Source: Methanothrix harundinacea
GTDB taxonomy: Archaea > Halobacteriota > Methanosarcinia > Methanotrichales > Methanotrichaceae
Length of the DNA stretch: 64,000 nt
Assembly: GCA_002506535.1 (NCBI GenBank)
Contig: DAXT01000017.1
Span: 62,001-126,000, forward strand
Direction of reading: 5' to 3'
Part shown: piece by piece, positions 41,868-50,514 of the stretch
Numbering within the stretch: the stretch's first letter is position 1
How the letters are laid out: each line of letters opens with the position of its first letter
The notes under the pieces: generated by a model
What the model was told of the DNA's origin: nothing
Seen by the model: the letters and a program-made list of their open reading frames with translations, nothing else
Database searches by the model: none
Position numbers and translations under genes: made by a program

Positions 41868-42061
41868 AATCCCTTCATTCTGGAGTTTTTACCTTAAAAA
41901 CTTTTCTGGTAATTTAGATAGTTAGCCCGACCAAAGAAAACCATCGACGAAGGTGAACCCCCAAGATAAACGACAAGAATGTAGAAGATCTACGGCCCTC
42001 GAGATTCGCACCCTCGGACCTGCAAATTTGAGAAAACAATTTAACCAGGGCGGCTGAGGGG

Positions 42062-43036
42062 GTGACGATGCTCTCCGTCCTCCTCTGGGCTCTGATCTTC
42101 ATCGTTAGCCTCGCCCTCCTGGTGAAGGCCTCGGACGTCTTCACCGACTCCGCCGAGAGGATCGGGATAGGCTTCGGGATATCCCCCTTCATCATCGGGG
42201 TGACGATCGTCGCCGTGGGGACCTCCACCCCGGAGCTCGTCTCATCGGTCCTGGCGGTGATCAAGGGCTCCCCGGAGATCGTCGCCGGGAACGTCATGGG
42301 TTCCAACGTGACGAACATATTCCTGATTCTGGGCATCTCAGCCATCATCGGAAAGAAGATGGTGACGAGCTACCAGCTCGCCAACGTCGATCTCCCCATA
42401 TTCGTCGGCTCTGCCTTCCTCGTCTCCCTGATGGTGATGGACGGGGCCTTCAGCCTCCCAGAAGCCCTCTTATGCCTCGCATGCCTCCTCGTCTACCTCG
42501 TCTACGCCGTCCGGGCCGAGAGGGTGGCAGACGAGGTGAAAGAGAAGTTTCTGGAGGCGGAGGGGATCGTCATCCGCGAAAAGAGAAGGCCCGACCTCAA
42601 GGTCTATACGAAGCTTTCCATCAGCCTCTTCTTCCTCTACATAGGCGCGAACTACACCGTCGTATCGGTGGTGAGGCTATCGGAGATGGTGGGGATCGGG
42701 ACGGAGGTCATAGCCGCCAGCGCCGTCGCTCTGGGAACGTCCCTACCGGAGCTCGTCGTCTCCGTCAGGGCCGCCGCCATGAACAAGCCGGAGCTGGCCA
42801 TAGGAAACATCCTGGGGTCGAATATCTTCAACGCCCTCGGGATCATGGGGATCTCGGCGCTCTTTGGGACCCTGGTCATCTCCGAGATGATAACCGGCTT
42901 CGTCATGCCGATGATGATCGTCGCCACCCTCCTCTACTTCGTCGTCATCTGGGAGAATGAGGTGACCCAGTGGGAGGGGTGGATGCTGGTGATATTTTAC
43001 GTCTTCTTCCTGGGGAAGCTCTTCGCCCTCTTCTGA
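42062..43036 (+). CDS. Sodium/calcium exchanger family protein (CaCA)
   Basis: A 324-residue antiporter of the YrbG-like type with about 10 membrane helices. The two alpha-repeats are clear: VGTSTPELVSSVLAVIKGS with GNVMGSNVTNIFLILG, and LGTSLPELVVSVRAAAMNK with GNILGSNIFNALGIMG, each with the acidic GTSxPE. It exchanges Ca2+ or another cation for Na+ or H+. GTG 42062 or ATG 42068 may start it. It heads a cluster of five ion-transport genes. Confidence 0.9.
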   Translation: MTMLSVLLWALIFIVSLALLVKASDVFTDSAERIGIGFGISPFIIGVTIVAVGTSTPELVSSVLAVIKGSPEIVAGNVMGSNVTNIFLILGISAIIGKKMVTSYQLANVDLPIFVGSAFLVSLMVMDGAFSLPEALLCLACLLVYLVYAVRAERVADEVKEKFLEAEGIVIREKRRPDLKVYTKLSISLFFLYIGANYTVVSVVRLSEMVGIGTEVIAASAVALGTSLPELVVSVRAAAMNKPELAIGNILGSNIFNALGIMGISALFGTLVISEMITGFVMPMMIVATLLYFVVIWENEVTQWEGWMLVIFYVFFLGKLFALF

Positions 43037-43058
43037 GGGCGAGACGGATAGACGGGAT

Positions 43059-43069
43059 AAAATATTTAA
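43059..43069 (+). promoter_or_regulatory. TATA box of the MscS gene
   Basis: AAAATATTTAA, 25-35 bp before ATG 43094. Confidence 0.5.
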
Positions 43070-43093
43070 TGCTTTGATGGGAGATATCCATCC

Positions 43094-44065
43094 ATGCTCA
43101 AGAGGTTCCTGCCCCTCCTATTTCTCATCGCCCTGGCGGCGTCCCTCTGGGCTCTTGATCACTACTATCCAACCCCCCTCCTCCATAAGGCCTTCGTCAC
43201 CGCCGTCGCCGTCGCCATGATACACCTCCTCTTCAAACACCTATTCCAGGAGCTTCTCATCGGGAGGATAACCGTCTCCAAGACCAGGTACTCCTTCAGA
43301 AAGACGGTCTCGATACTGTACATTATCGTCGTCGTCGCCGTCGTCATGAACATCTGGATCGAGAACACCCAGAGCCTCCTCGTCTCCTACGGCATCATAG
43401 CCGCCGGACTCGCCGTCGCCCTCCAGGACCTCTTCAAGAACTTCTTCGGTGGGATCGTCATCTTCGTCACCGGGATATACAAGGTCGGCGACAGGGTGGA
43501 GATCAACTCCAGGATGGGGGACGTCATAGATATCGATATCCTCTACACCACCCTCATGGAGATGGGTGAGTGGATGTCGGGAGACCAGTCCACCGGCAGG
43601 CTCACAATGATCCCGAACGGGTATATCCTCTCGAGGTCGGTCAACAACTACACCAAGGACCATCCCTTCCTCTGGGACGAGATCAGCCTTCCCATAACCT
43701 ACGACAGCGACTGGAAAGAGGCGGTCACCAGAATCCTCGCCGTCGTCAGGAGCGAGACGGAGAAAGTCGGCGGCGAGGCGAGGGAGAGCATCACCAACAT
43801 GGACGGAAAATATTATCTCCCCAGAAGGCTGGTGGAGCCGGCCGTCTTCATAACCCTCACAGACAACTGGATAAACTTCGACATAAGATACGTGACGATG
43901 GTCAGGGAGAGGAGGTTGACCAAGAGCAGATTGAGCCGGTTGATCCTGGAGGAGATCGAGCGGTCTGAAAATATAAAGCTCGCATCCACCACCATCGATA
44001 TCGTCGGATTTCCCGAAGTCCGGCTCGGGGACCAGCGAGACGGACCCGGAGAAGACCGCCTATGA
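43094..44065 (+). CDS. MscS-family mechanosensitive channel, frameshifted at its C-terminus
   Basis: A 323-residue MscS-type channel with N-terminal membrane helices (FLPLLFLIALAASLWAL, VSILYIIVVVAVVMNIWI). The pore helix region is LLVSYGIIAAGLAVALQDL, and the beta domain contains FVTGIYKVGDRVEI. The frame ends at 44065, but an adjacent frame continues as a convincing C-terminal tail (SGSGTSETDPEKTAYEKG, then MAKSLPAVEIDIEEQ) to TAA 44154-44156, only 6 bp before corA. A single-base indel near 44010-44020 is likely. The channel core is intact. Confidence 0.88.
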   Translation: MLKRFLPLLFLIALAASLWALDHYYPTPLLHKAFVTAVAVAMIHLLFKHLFQELLIGRITVSKTRYSFRKTVSILYIIVVVAVVMNIWIENTQSLLVSYGIIAAGLAVALQDLFKNFFGGIVIFVTGIYKVGDRVEINSRMGDVIDIDILYTTLMEMGEWMSGDQSTGRLTMIPNGYILSRSVNNYTKDHPFLWDEISLPITYDSDWKEAVTRILAVVRSETEKVGGEARESITNMDGKYYLPRRLVEPAVFITLTDNWINFDIRYVTMVRERRLTKSRLSRLILEEIERSENIKLASTTIDIVGFPEVRLGDQRDGPGEDRL

Positions 44066-44162
44066 GAAAGGCAGAATCGAGATGGCCAAAAGCCTCCCGG
44101 CGGTGGAGATCGACATCGAAGAGCAGCGAGACGGCTCTCTCGACACCGGAGGTTAACTGCCC

Positions 44163-45236
44163 ATGCCCCGCCTATTGAAGATCAGGACGAATAAGGTGGG
44201 CCTCCCCCCGGGGACGCTGGTCCACGTCGGCGAAGAGAGGACCGAGCCCGTCCGGATCACCATCTTCGACTACGACGAAGAGAGCCTCCATGAGTTCTGC
44301 CCTAGATCCGTTGATCAGTGCTCCGACTTCAGGGATAGCCCCTCCGTCACCTGGATAGACGTCGTCGGAGTCCACCACCCCGAGGTGGTAGAGGAGATCG
44401 CAAACTGCTTCGGGATCCACCCTCTCGTCCAGGAGGACGTAGTCCACACCGAACAGCGGCCTAAGATGGAGGATTACGAGGATTACGTCTTCATCGTCCT
44501 GAAGATGCTCACCAGCCTCGACGAGCCGGATGGAGATGATGAGATCAGGTCGGAGCAGTTGAGCCTCATCGTCGGCCGCGGTTTCGTACTCTCCTTCCAG
44601 GAGACGGAAGGGGACGTCTTCGACCCCGTCAGGGACCGGATCAGAAAGTCCAAGGGGAAGATCAGGAGGAGGGGGGCCGACTACCTCGCCTACTCCCTGA
44701 TCGATGCCGTCGTCGACAATTACTTTCCTATCCTGGAGGCGGCGGGAGAGGAGCTGGAACTCCTGGAGGACGAGCTCCTGGCCAACCCCTCCACCGACGC
44801 CTCCCAGCAGATCCACCAGATGAAGCGGGATATGATATTCCTGCGAAAGTCCGTATGGCCCCTCCGGGATGTGATAAGCCGTCTCGCCCGGGGGGAGTCG
44901 GAGATCTTCAGCGACTCGACGGCGATCTACCTGCGGGACGTCTACGACCACACCGTCCAGGTGATCGAGGAGATCGAGACCTTCCGGGAGATCCTCTCGG
45001 GGATGCTGGAGATCTACCTATCCACCATCAGCAACAGGATGAACGAGGTGATGAAGGTCCTGACGATCATCGCCACCATCTTCATCCCTCTCACCCTCGT
45101 CGCCGGGATCTACGGGATGAACTTCGATTACATGCCGGAGCTCCACTGGCGCTACGGATATCCCGCAGTCCTCCTCTTCATGACGTCTGCGGGGGTTATA
45201 ATGCTCATCTACTTTCGGAGGAGGAGATGGATCTGA
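44163..45236 (+). CDS. corA: CorA-type Mg2+/Co2+ transporter
   Basis: A 357-residue CorA. The cytoplasmic funnel covers residues 1-290. Two membrane helices end the protein (VLTIIATIFIPLTLVAGIYG and YPAVLLFMTSAGVIMLIYF). The selectivity motif is present as YGMNFDYMPEL. The basic C-terminal tail RRRRWI is typical. The gene follows the shifted MscS tail by 6 bp, which argues for one transcript. Confidence 0.93.
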   Translation: MPRLLKIRTNKVGLPPGTLVHVGEERTEPVRITIFDYDEESLHEFCPRSVDQCSDFRDSPSVTWIDVVGVHHPEVVEEIANCFGIHPLVQEDVVHTEQRPKMEDYEDYVFIVLKMLTSLDEPDGDDEIRSEQLSLIVGRGFVLSFQETEGDVFDPVRDRIRKSKGKIRRRGADYLAYSLIDAVVDNYFPILEAAGEELELLEDELLANPSTDASQQIHQMKRDMIFLRKSVWPLRDVISRLARGESEIFSDSTAIYLRDVYDHTVQVIEEIETFREILSGMLEIYLSTISNRMNEVMKVLTIIATIFIPLTLVAGIYGMNFDYMPELHWRYGYPAVLLFMTSAGVIMLIYFRRRRWI

Positions 45237-45249
45237 GATCGAAAGCTGA

Positions 45250-45292
45250 ACCGTTGATCGTCCGCGACGTTGGCGTTCATCGATTCAACGGT
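45250..45292 (+). repeat. Inverted repeat between corA and the DUF389 gene
   Basis: ACCGTTGATCG (45250-45260) is complementary to CGATTCAACGGT (45281-45292) with one bulged base and a 20-nt loop. It fills most of the 73-bp spacer and lies 18 bp before the next ATG. It could be a processing site, attenuator or regulatory hairpin. Confidence 0.5.
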
Positions 45293-45309
45293 CTCGGACG
45301 GGAGATAGC

Positions 45310-46383
45310 ATGACACTTAGATTGATAGAGATGGTCATCCCGGAAGGGGAGAGGGAAGGGCTCGAGCGGGTCCTGACAAGGGGCGGCCAGCAATTGCTCG
45401 ACATCTGGATCGAGCCGGTCCAGGGGGTCTGGGAGAGGCCGCTGAAAGGGGTCTGGAATAAGAGCTTCGAGAGGAACCTCATCCTCGTTAGGATCCTCGT
45501 CTCCGCTGAAGAGTCGGAGTCGTTGATCAACATGCTCGATGCGAGGTTCAAGAAAGACGACGGGTACAGGATACTCGTCCTTCCGGTTACCGCGTCCCTC
45601 CCCAGGCCTCCCGAAGAGGAGAAGGAAGAGGTCAAATCTCCCGGATCTAAAGATAAGAACAGGAAGGCGAGCAAGCGGATCGGAAGGGAGGAGCTTTATT
45701 CAGAGGTCGCCTCCGTCGGAGTCTCAAAGGTCTACATATTCATGGTTGTCCTCTCTTCCATCGTCGCCGCCTTCGGCGTTCTGAAAGATAACGTCGCTGT
45801 CATCATCGGGGCGATGGTCATCGCCCCCCTCCTCCTCCCTAACGTCTCCCTATCTCTCGCGACGATCCTTGCAGACATCGGCCTCGCCAGGAGGGCTCTC
45901 AAGGCGAACTTCGTGGGGGTGGGAACCGCCATCGTCATCTCCTACGCTCTGGGATCTTTCCTTCCGGTGGACCCGCAAGGCTCCGAGATCGCCTCCAGGA
46001 CGGTGGTGGGGCTCGGCGACGTCGCCCTCGCCCTCGCCTCGGGGAGCGCTGGCGCCCTCGCCTTCACTACGGGGGTCTCCGCGACCCTCATCGGTGTTAT
46101 GGTGGCGGTGGCCCTCCTCCCGCCCCTCGTCGCCTTCGGCCTACTGATGGGATCGGGGCACGAGAGCCTCGCCTGGGGGGCGATGCTCCTGTTCGTTGCG
46201 AACTTCATAGCCATCAACCTCTCGGGGGTGGCCACCTTCCTCGCCCAGGGGATCAGGCCCCGGAAGTGGTCGGAGGCGAAGAGGGCGAAGAGAGCTTCTA
46301 TAGCGGCGATGGTTCTTTGGCTATTGATGCTGGCGCTCCTCGTCTACATAATCCTCGGATCTAGGCAAGGGATCGTGATATGA
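45310..46383 (+). CDS. DUF389 (TIGR00341-like) membrane protein
   Basis: A 357-residue protein. The N-terminal 95 residues are a soluble regulatory-like domain (MTLRLIEMVIPEGERE). A charged linker follows (EEEKEEVKSPGSKDKNRKAS). The DUF389 membrane domain starts near 145 (KVYIFMVVLSSIVAAFGVLKDN, then VAVIIGAMVIAPLLLPNVS) with about six helices. The family is widespread but functionally undefined. Its place between CorA and a CDF exporter suggests a role in ion handling. Confidence 0.88.
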   Translation: MTLRLIEMVIPEGEREGLERVLTRGGQQLLDIWIEPVQGVWERPLKGVWNKSFERNLILVRILVSAEESESLINMLDARFKKDDGYRILVLPVTASLPRPPEEEKEEVKSPGSKDKNRKASKRIGREELYSEVASVGVSKVYIFMVVLSSIVAAFGVLKDNVAVIIGAMVIAPLLLPNVSLSLATILADIGLARRALKANFVGVGTAIVISYALGSFLPVDPQGSEIASRTVVGLGDVALALASGSAGALAFTTGVSATLIGVMVAVALLPPLVAFGLLMGSGHESLAWGAMLLFVANFIAINLSGVATFLAQGIRPRKWSEAKRAKRASIAAMVLWLLMLALLVYIILGSRQGIVI

Positions 46384-46484
46384 CGGAGCCGTGCATCTGG
46401 CGATAGGGTAGGGCGAAGACCATAACCCTGATGAGAGAAGATCCTAGATCGAGGTTGTTCTGAGGAGATCCGTTCTGAGGAGAT

Positions 46485-47441
46485 ATGATCATGGCCGATC
46501 CGAGGTTTATCGCCCCCTTCACCAACGGCGGTGACGTAGGTCCCGAAGAGGTCGTCAAAGTCGTCAGGCAGGTGACCCTCGCGGGCCTCGCCATAAACCT
46601 GGCTCTCTCCGCCATCAAGTTTGCAGCCGGCATACTCGGCAACAGCCAGGCGGTGGTGGCTGACGCCGTCCACAGCCTCTCGGACACCGCCACCGACGTC
46701 GCCGTCCTGGTGGGGGTGAAGTTCTGGTCGAAGCCCCCCGACGACTGCCACCCCCACGGCCACCAGAGGATCGAGTTTCTGGTGACGATCTTCATCGGCC
46801 TCCTCCTCGCCGCCGTCGCCCTGGGGCTCGTCTACAACGCCCTCGTGACCCTTCACGAGCCCCACCGCAGCCCTCCGGGTCCGATCGCCTTCTTCGCCGC
46901 GATCCTCTCCATCTTCACCAAGGAGCTCCTCTACCGCTGGACTATCTCGGTGGGGATAGAGATCAGGTCCACGGCCCTCATCGCCAACGCCTGGCACCAC
47001 CGATCCGACGGCCTGAGCTCCATCCCCGCGGCGGCGGCCGTCGCCGGAGCGGTCCTGGTCCCCGGCCTCACCTTCCTCGACCACCTGGGAGCTATAGTCG
47101 TCTCCATCTTCATATTTCAGGCGGCGTGGAAGATCGTCCGCCCCTCGGTGGAGCAGCTCGTCGACCGGGGGGCACCGGAGGAGATCTGCCGCGGGATAGA
47201 GCAGCTGGCCGCCGCCACCCCCGGCGTCCTGGGAGTCCATGCCATCAGAACCCGCCACATCGGGTCGGGGATCGAGGTCGACCTCCACGCACTCGTCGAC
47301 CCCGAGATATCCGTCGAGGAGGGACACAGGATCTCCGAGGAGGTCAAGCGCAGGCTCGTAGTGTACGTCTCGGACGTGGTGGACGTCGTCGTCCACCTGG
47401 AGCCTTACGCAGATGGCGAAAAGGTCCGAAGAAGGAGGTGA
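46485..47441 (+). CDS. Cation diffusion facilitator (Zn/Fe/Mn exporter)
   Basis: A 318-residue CDF exporter with six membrane helices and a cytoplasmic ferredoxin-like end. The metal site is formed by DAVHSLSDTATD in helix 2 and NAWHHRSDGLSS in helix 5 (an HxxxD pair, giving a D/H tetrad). The C-terminal domain covers about 220-308 (VLGVHAIRTRHIGSGIEVDLH). It would export divalent metal in exchange for protons. Last gene of the ion-transport cluster. Confidence 0.93.
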   Translation: MIMADPRFIAPFTNGGDVGPEEVVKVVRQVTLAGLAINLALSAIKFAAGILGNSQAVVADAVHSLSDTATDVAVLVGVKFWSKPPDDCHPHGHQRIEFLVTIFIGLLLAAVALGLVYNALVTLHEPHRSPPGPIAFFAAILSIFTKELLYRWTISVGIEIRSTALIANAWHHRSDGLSSIPAAAAVAGAVLVPGLTFLDHLGAIVVSIFIFQAAWKIVRPSVEQLVDRGAPEEICRGIEQLAAATPGVLGVHAIRTRHIGSGIEVDLHALVDPEISVEEGHRISEEVKRRLVVYVSDVVDVVVHLEPYADGEKVRRRR

Positions 47442-47797
47442 GATCCCCCGATCCCTTTGCCTTTTCGGTCGGGAGATCGGGCCCGATCCGCGCCTCCGGA
47501 GAGATCGGCGATCGCCGCCGGCGGCTATGTGGTAAAGTCGGTCGATCGGATTGAACCGGCGTGGAAGGTTCGGATGGCAAAAATAAGAACTAAAGACGAT
47601 TTTCAGATTCAATAGAACGATATAATCTTTTTCTTCATAAAGCTGAACGTTTCTAGTGGGTTGAACGGATATTGGAACCGTCTTCGTTCGGTTCCGTTCG
47701 GCTCTAATCTTATCTATCGTTCAGGCCAAGGGGGGATCCGCCGGGGAGACCTCTGCCGGAGATGAAGCTTGGTTTCCCCGGCCGTGAGGTGTAGAAT
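47442..47797 (+). promoter_or_regulatory. Gap before the secreted repeat protein, with promoter and leader hairpin
   Basis: A 356-bp intergenic stretch. After a GC-rich first part, a TATA-like ATATAATC lies at about 47621. A stem-loop GGAACCG/CGGTTCC follows at 47674-47695 (8-nt loop), inside the presumed leader of about 150 nt before ATG 47798. I see no gene in it. Confidence 0.4.
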
Positions 47798-48544
47798 ATG
47801 AGAGCAGGAAAATATCTGATGATATTGGCGGCGGTCTGCCTTCTGGCGGCGCCTGCCCTCTCGGCCCCCTATTCGGGCGGAAAGGGCGACAGAACCGGGA
47901 TGATGAACTGCGGCCCGATGGATCGAGGTATGGAAAGGAGTAACATGGTCGGAGGTCACTGGGGATGGTTCCCACTCGGAGACGACCTGACCGAAGAGGA
48001 GATGGAGACCATGACCCTGGCTGAGCTCCGGGAGATTAGAGAGGAGAGGATGAACCAGCTGCGGAACATGACCGCCGAAGAGATGGCGGAGCTAAAAGAG
48101 CAGAAGAGGGCCGAGATGGAGAATATGACCCTCGGAGAGCTCCGTGATTCGAGGCGGGAGAGGTCCGACCGTGACCGTCCCTTCATCGGGTGTGGCCCCT
48201 GTCTCCTGGTCACCGACCTTACGGTCGAAGATCTCGAGGGGATGACCCTCGCCGAGATCGAGGCTCTGAAGGAAGAGAAGGTCGCCGAGATGGAGAATAT
48301 GACCCTCGCCGAGATCAATGAGCTCTGTGAATTGAGGAAGGCAGAGATGGAGAATATGACCCTCGCCGAGCTACGGGAAGAGATGGAGGTCTGCAAGACC
48401 CTCGGCCTCGGTGGCGTCGGCAAAGATAGGATGATGGGCCCCCGGGGGTTCGAGGACGGCCAGTTCAGAAAGTCCGCAGACTGGGGAGAGAAGCAGGGTA
48501 GGGGAGAATGGAGAGATAAGAAGATGGCAGAATCCCAGCTCTGA
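47798..48544 (+). CDS. Secreted protein with EMENMTLAEL-type repeats
   Basis: A 248-residue protein with a signal peptide (YLMILAAVCLLAAPALSAPY). The central part is a chain of repeats of about 14-18 residues with the core (M)xxMTLAEL/IxELxEExxAEMEN, appearing about seven times between residues 65 and 205. It is interrupted by a short cysteine segment (FIGCGPCLLVTD). The repeats are strongly helical and acidic, and each NMT is an N-glycosylation sequon. The C-terminal tail is basic. No family recognised; export and surface display are inferred. Confidence 0.7.
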   Translation: MRAGKYLMILAAVCLLAAPALSAPYSGGKGDRTGMMNCGPMDRGMERSNMVGGHWGWFPLGDDLTEEEMETMTLAELREIREERMNQLRNMTAEEMAELKEQKRAEMENMTLGELRDSRRERSDRDRPFIGCGPCLLVTDLTVEDLEGMTLAEIEALKEEKVAEMENMTLAEINELCELRKAEMENMTLAELREEMEVCKTLGLGGVGKDRMMGPRGFEDGQFRKSADWGEKQGRGEWRDKKMAESQL

Positions 48545-48653
48545 GCCGTATGAGGTGAGCTCGGGACGATAACGAGTTTCCGGGTTTACAGGCCCATGAC
48601 CCGACTCGACGACGAGGATGCGATAGATCTAGACATATTGTCTCGACAGGCTC

Positions 48654-48671
48654 GTGGGCCGAAGGGCCCAC
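48654..48671 (+). repeat. Hairpin upstream of the frameshifted secreted gene
   Basis: GTGGGCC-GAAG-GGCCCAC, perfect 7-bp arms with a 4-nt loop, about 110 bp after the previous stop and 27 bp before ATG 48698. It could end the upstream transcript, although no T-run follows. Confidence 0.4.
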
Positions 48672-48697
48672 AGCCTCGAGGCCTGAGGTGACTATAG

Positions 48698-49208
48698 ATG
48701 ATGACAAACATGAGCGTCCCGAAACCTCGTATCAGTTCATCCTCCCCTCCGATGAAGACGGTCTTTGTAAAGAGCGGCTTCGCCCTGGGGCCGGCGGGTT
48801 CCTTCTCGAAGTTCGCCCGTCCCTTCAGGATAGTGATCGAGGGGATGAGACTTCTCAGCCCGGCCCAGATCAGAAACCTTCTCCATAACAGGAAGAGCAT
48901 GGAGGAGATCAAGATGCTGATCGAAGAGGAGGCGAACCCTTCCTTCATATACTGGGGGACGATGAGCCTCGAGGGGAAGAGCTACAGGCTCTCGGACGTC
49001 GAAATCAGATCCCGGGATACCGAGACGGTCCTGAGAGCAGAGATCCGATGGTGTCATCTCGTCCGAAACCTCAGGCGATGTGATGGGACGCATAGAGATG
49101 AAAGAGGTCTTTGGGAGGGGAAGAGGGACCCTGATCATGACTTGCGGAATCCTCCGGGGAAGGTACGCTATCCATCTGGAACCCGAAATCGAGGGCGGAT
49201 CTCTTTGA
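48698..49208 (+). pseudogene. Frameshifted paralogue of the next secreted protein
   Basis: Residues SPAQIRNLLHNRKSMEEI and SYRLSDVEIRSRDTETVL align with PPALARDLLRENRSLDEI and the following region of the next gene. After AEI (about 49045) the homology moves to another frame (DGVISSETSGDVMGRIEMKE, later RGTLIMTCGILRGRYAI) and ends at TGA 49206-49208, overlapping the next gene's TTG. One extra base near ATCCGATGG would explain it. No clear signal peptide is seen in the current N-terminus, so the 5' end may also be damaged. Left in its original frame it fuses to the next gene, which would mislead automatic annotation. Confidence 0.7.
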
Positions 49209-49849
49209 AGATCTCGAAGACTTATCTCGTCTTGGGGTTGATCATCTCCTCTGTGACGACGGCCTTCTCCTCCCCCGTAGAAGCTCCTCCGGGCCAGGTC
49301 CAGCCCTTCCCGGAGGTCCGAGCTCCTCCATCCGATCACGGATATCGGCTCCCTCCGGGCGGTCCCTTCCGGGCCGAGGGGATGGCGCTGAAGAGGGGGG
49401 ACGCCTACCATCTCCATATATGGCTCGTCGATACCAAACGGATCCCGCCGGCCCTCGCCAGGGACCTGTTGAGGGAGAACAGGAGCCTCGACGAGATCAG
49501 GGAAGAGATCGGGAAGTTCGGGGGGACGACGACCAGGGGGGGGATGGTCCTGGGAGAAGACCGATACGCTATGGCGAGGATAAACCAGACCTTCGACGAA
49601 AACTGCTCCGTCCTCGACGCCGATCTCGTGGAGTTCATCGATATGATGAAGAGCCCTGAAGGCCGGACGATCGGCCACATCAACCTCAGGATCTGTGAAG
49701 AGGGAGCCCTTCGTTCCGGGGACGGAAACCTCACCATAAACGAGTACGGTGAGGTGGCGAGCTACAGGCTGACCTTCGTGTCCCTTCCCGAGACAGACGG
49801 GAACGGCCAGCCAGCCGCCGTTGAAGGAGGCGGACCTTGGCCCTGGTAG
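49205..49849 (+). CDS. Secreted protein before the MacB-like operon
   Basis: A 214-residue exported protein starting at TTG 49205, with signal peptide KTYLVLGLIISSVTTAFSSP. A proline-rich linker leads to the domain shared with its upstream paralogue (YHLHIWLVDTKRIPPALARD, RTIGHINLRICEEGALRSGD). Sequons NRSL, NQTF and NLTI suggest glycosylation. The stop overlaps the next ATPase start by 13 bp, so it is translationally linked to the ABC transporter. Family unknown; it could be a substrate or partner of the transporter. Confidence 0.68.
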   Translation: MKISKTYLVLGLIISSVTTAFSSPVEAPPGQVQPFPEVRAPPSDHGYRLPPGGPFRAEGMALKRGDAYHLHIWLVDTKRIPPALARDLLRENRSLDEIREEIGKFGGTTTRGGMVLGEDRYAMARINQTFDENCSVLDADLVEFIDMMKSPEGRTIGHINLRICEEGALRSGDGNLTINEYGEVASYRLTFVSLPETDGNGQPAAVEGGGPWPW

Positions 49850-50514
49850 AAATCTCCAACCTCGAGAAAAGCTACAGGGTCGGTGAGACGGACGTCCCCG
49901 TCCTCAAGGGGATCGACCTGGAGATAGACGAAGGAGAGTTTGTGGCTCTAATGGGACCCTCCGGCTGCGGCAAGAGCACCCTCATGAACATCCTCGGGTG
50001 TCTCGACCGGCCATCGAGAGGGAGGATCCTCCTGAAGGGACAGGATCTAGGCCACCTATCCGACCGGGACCTGGCACGGATAAGAAGAGAAGAGATCGGG
50101 TTCGTCTTCCAGAACTTCAACCTCATAGGGAGAATCTCGAATTTGAAGAACGTGGAGCTTCCGATGACCCTCAAGGAGACGGCAAAGAACCTCAGGAGAG
50201 ATCGTGCGATGGAGCTTCTTGAGTCTGTAGGGCTCGGACACCGCCTTGACTACAGCCCTTCAAACCTCTCAGGAGGAGAGCGGCAGAGGGTGGCGATCGC
50301 AAGGGCCCTCGCCAACGATCCATCGATCATCCTAGCAGACGAGCCCACGGGTAACCTCGACGAAAGGAGCACCAGCGATATTATGGATATTATGCGCGAG
50401 CTGAACGGAGAAGGTCGAACAATTGTCATGGTAACCCATGATATAGAGACGACAAGATGCTGCAACCGCGTGATATGGATGAGAGACGGAACGATACAGG
50501 AGGATGCATCTTGA
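49837..50514 (+). CDS. MacB/LolD-type ABC ATPase
   Basis: A 225-residue ATPase. Walker A is GPSGCGKST, signature LSGGERQR, Walker B ILADEPTGNLDE and switch VTHD, all intact. The N-terminus ISNLEKSYRVGETDVPVLKG and the insert GFVFQNFNLIGRISNLKNVE are typical of the LolD/MacB class, which drives mechanical extrusion or peptide export rather than transmembrane import. Start is TTG within the preceding gene. Stop and next start overlap by 3 bp. Confidence 0.92.
   Translation: MALVEISNLEKSYRVGETDVPVLKGIDLEIDEGEFVALMGPSGCGKSTLMNILGCLDRPSRGRILLKGQDLGHLSDRDLARIRREEIGFVFQNFNLIGRISNLKNVELPMTLKETAKNLRRDRAMELLESVGLGHRLDYSPSNLSGGERQRVAIARALANDPSIILADEPTGNLDERSTSDIMDIMRELNGEGRTIVMVTHDIETTRCCNRVIWMRDGTIQEDAS

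Noticed and set aside
48698..49849. A single 383-residue protein
   Set aside because: The middle of this frame is non-homologous filler produced by a frameshift, and a second signal peptide begins at 49205.
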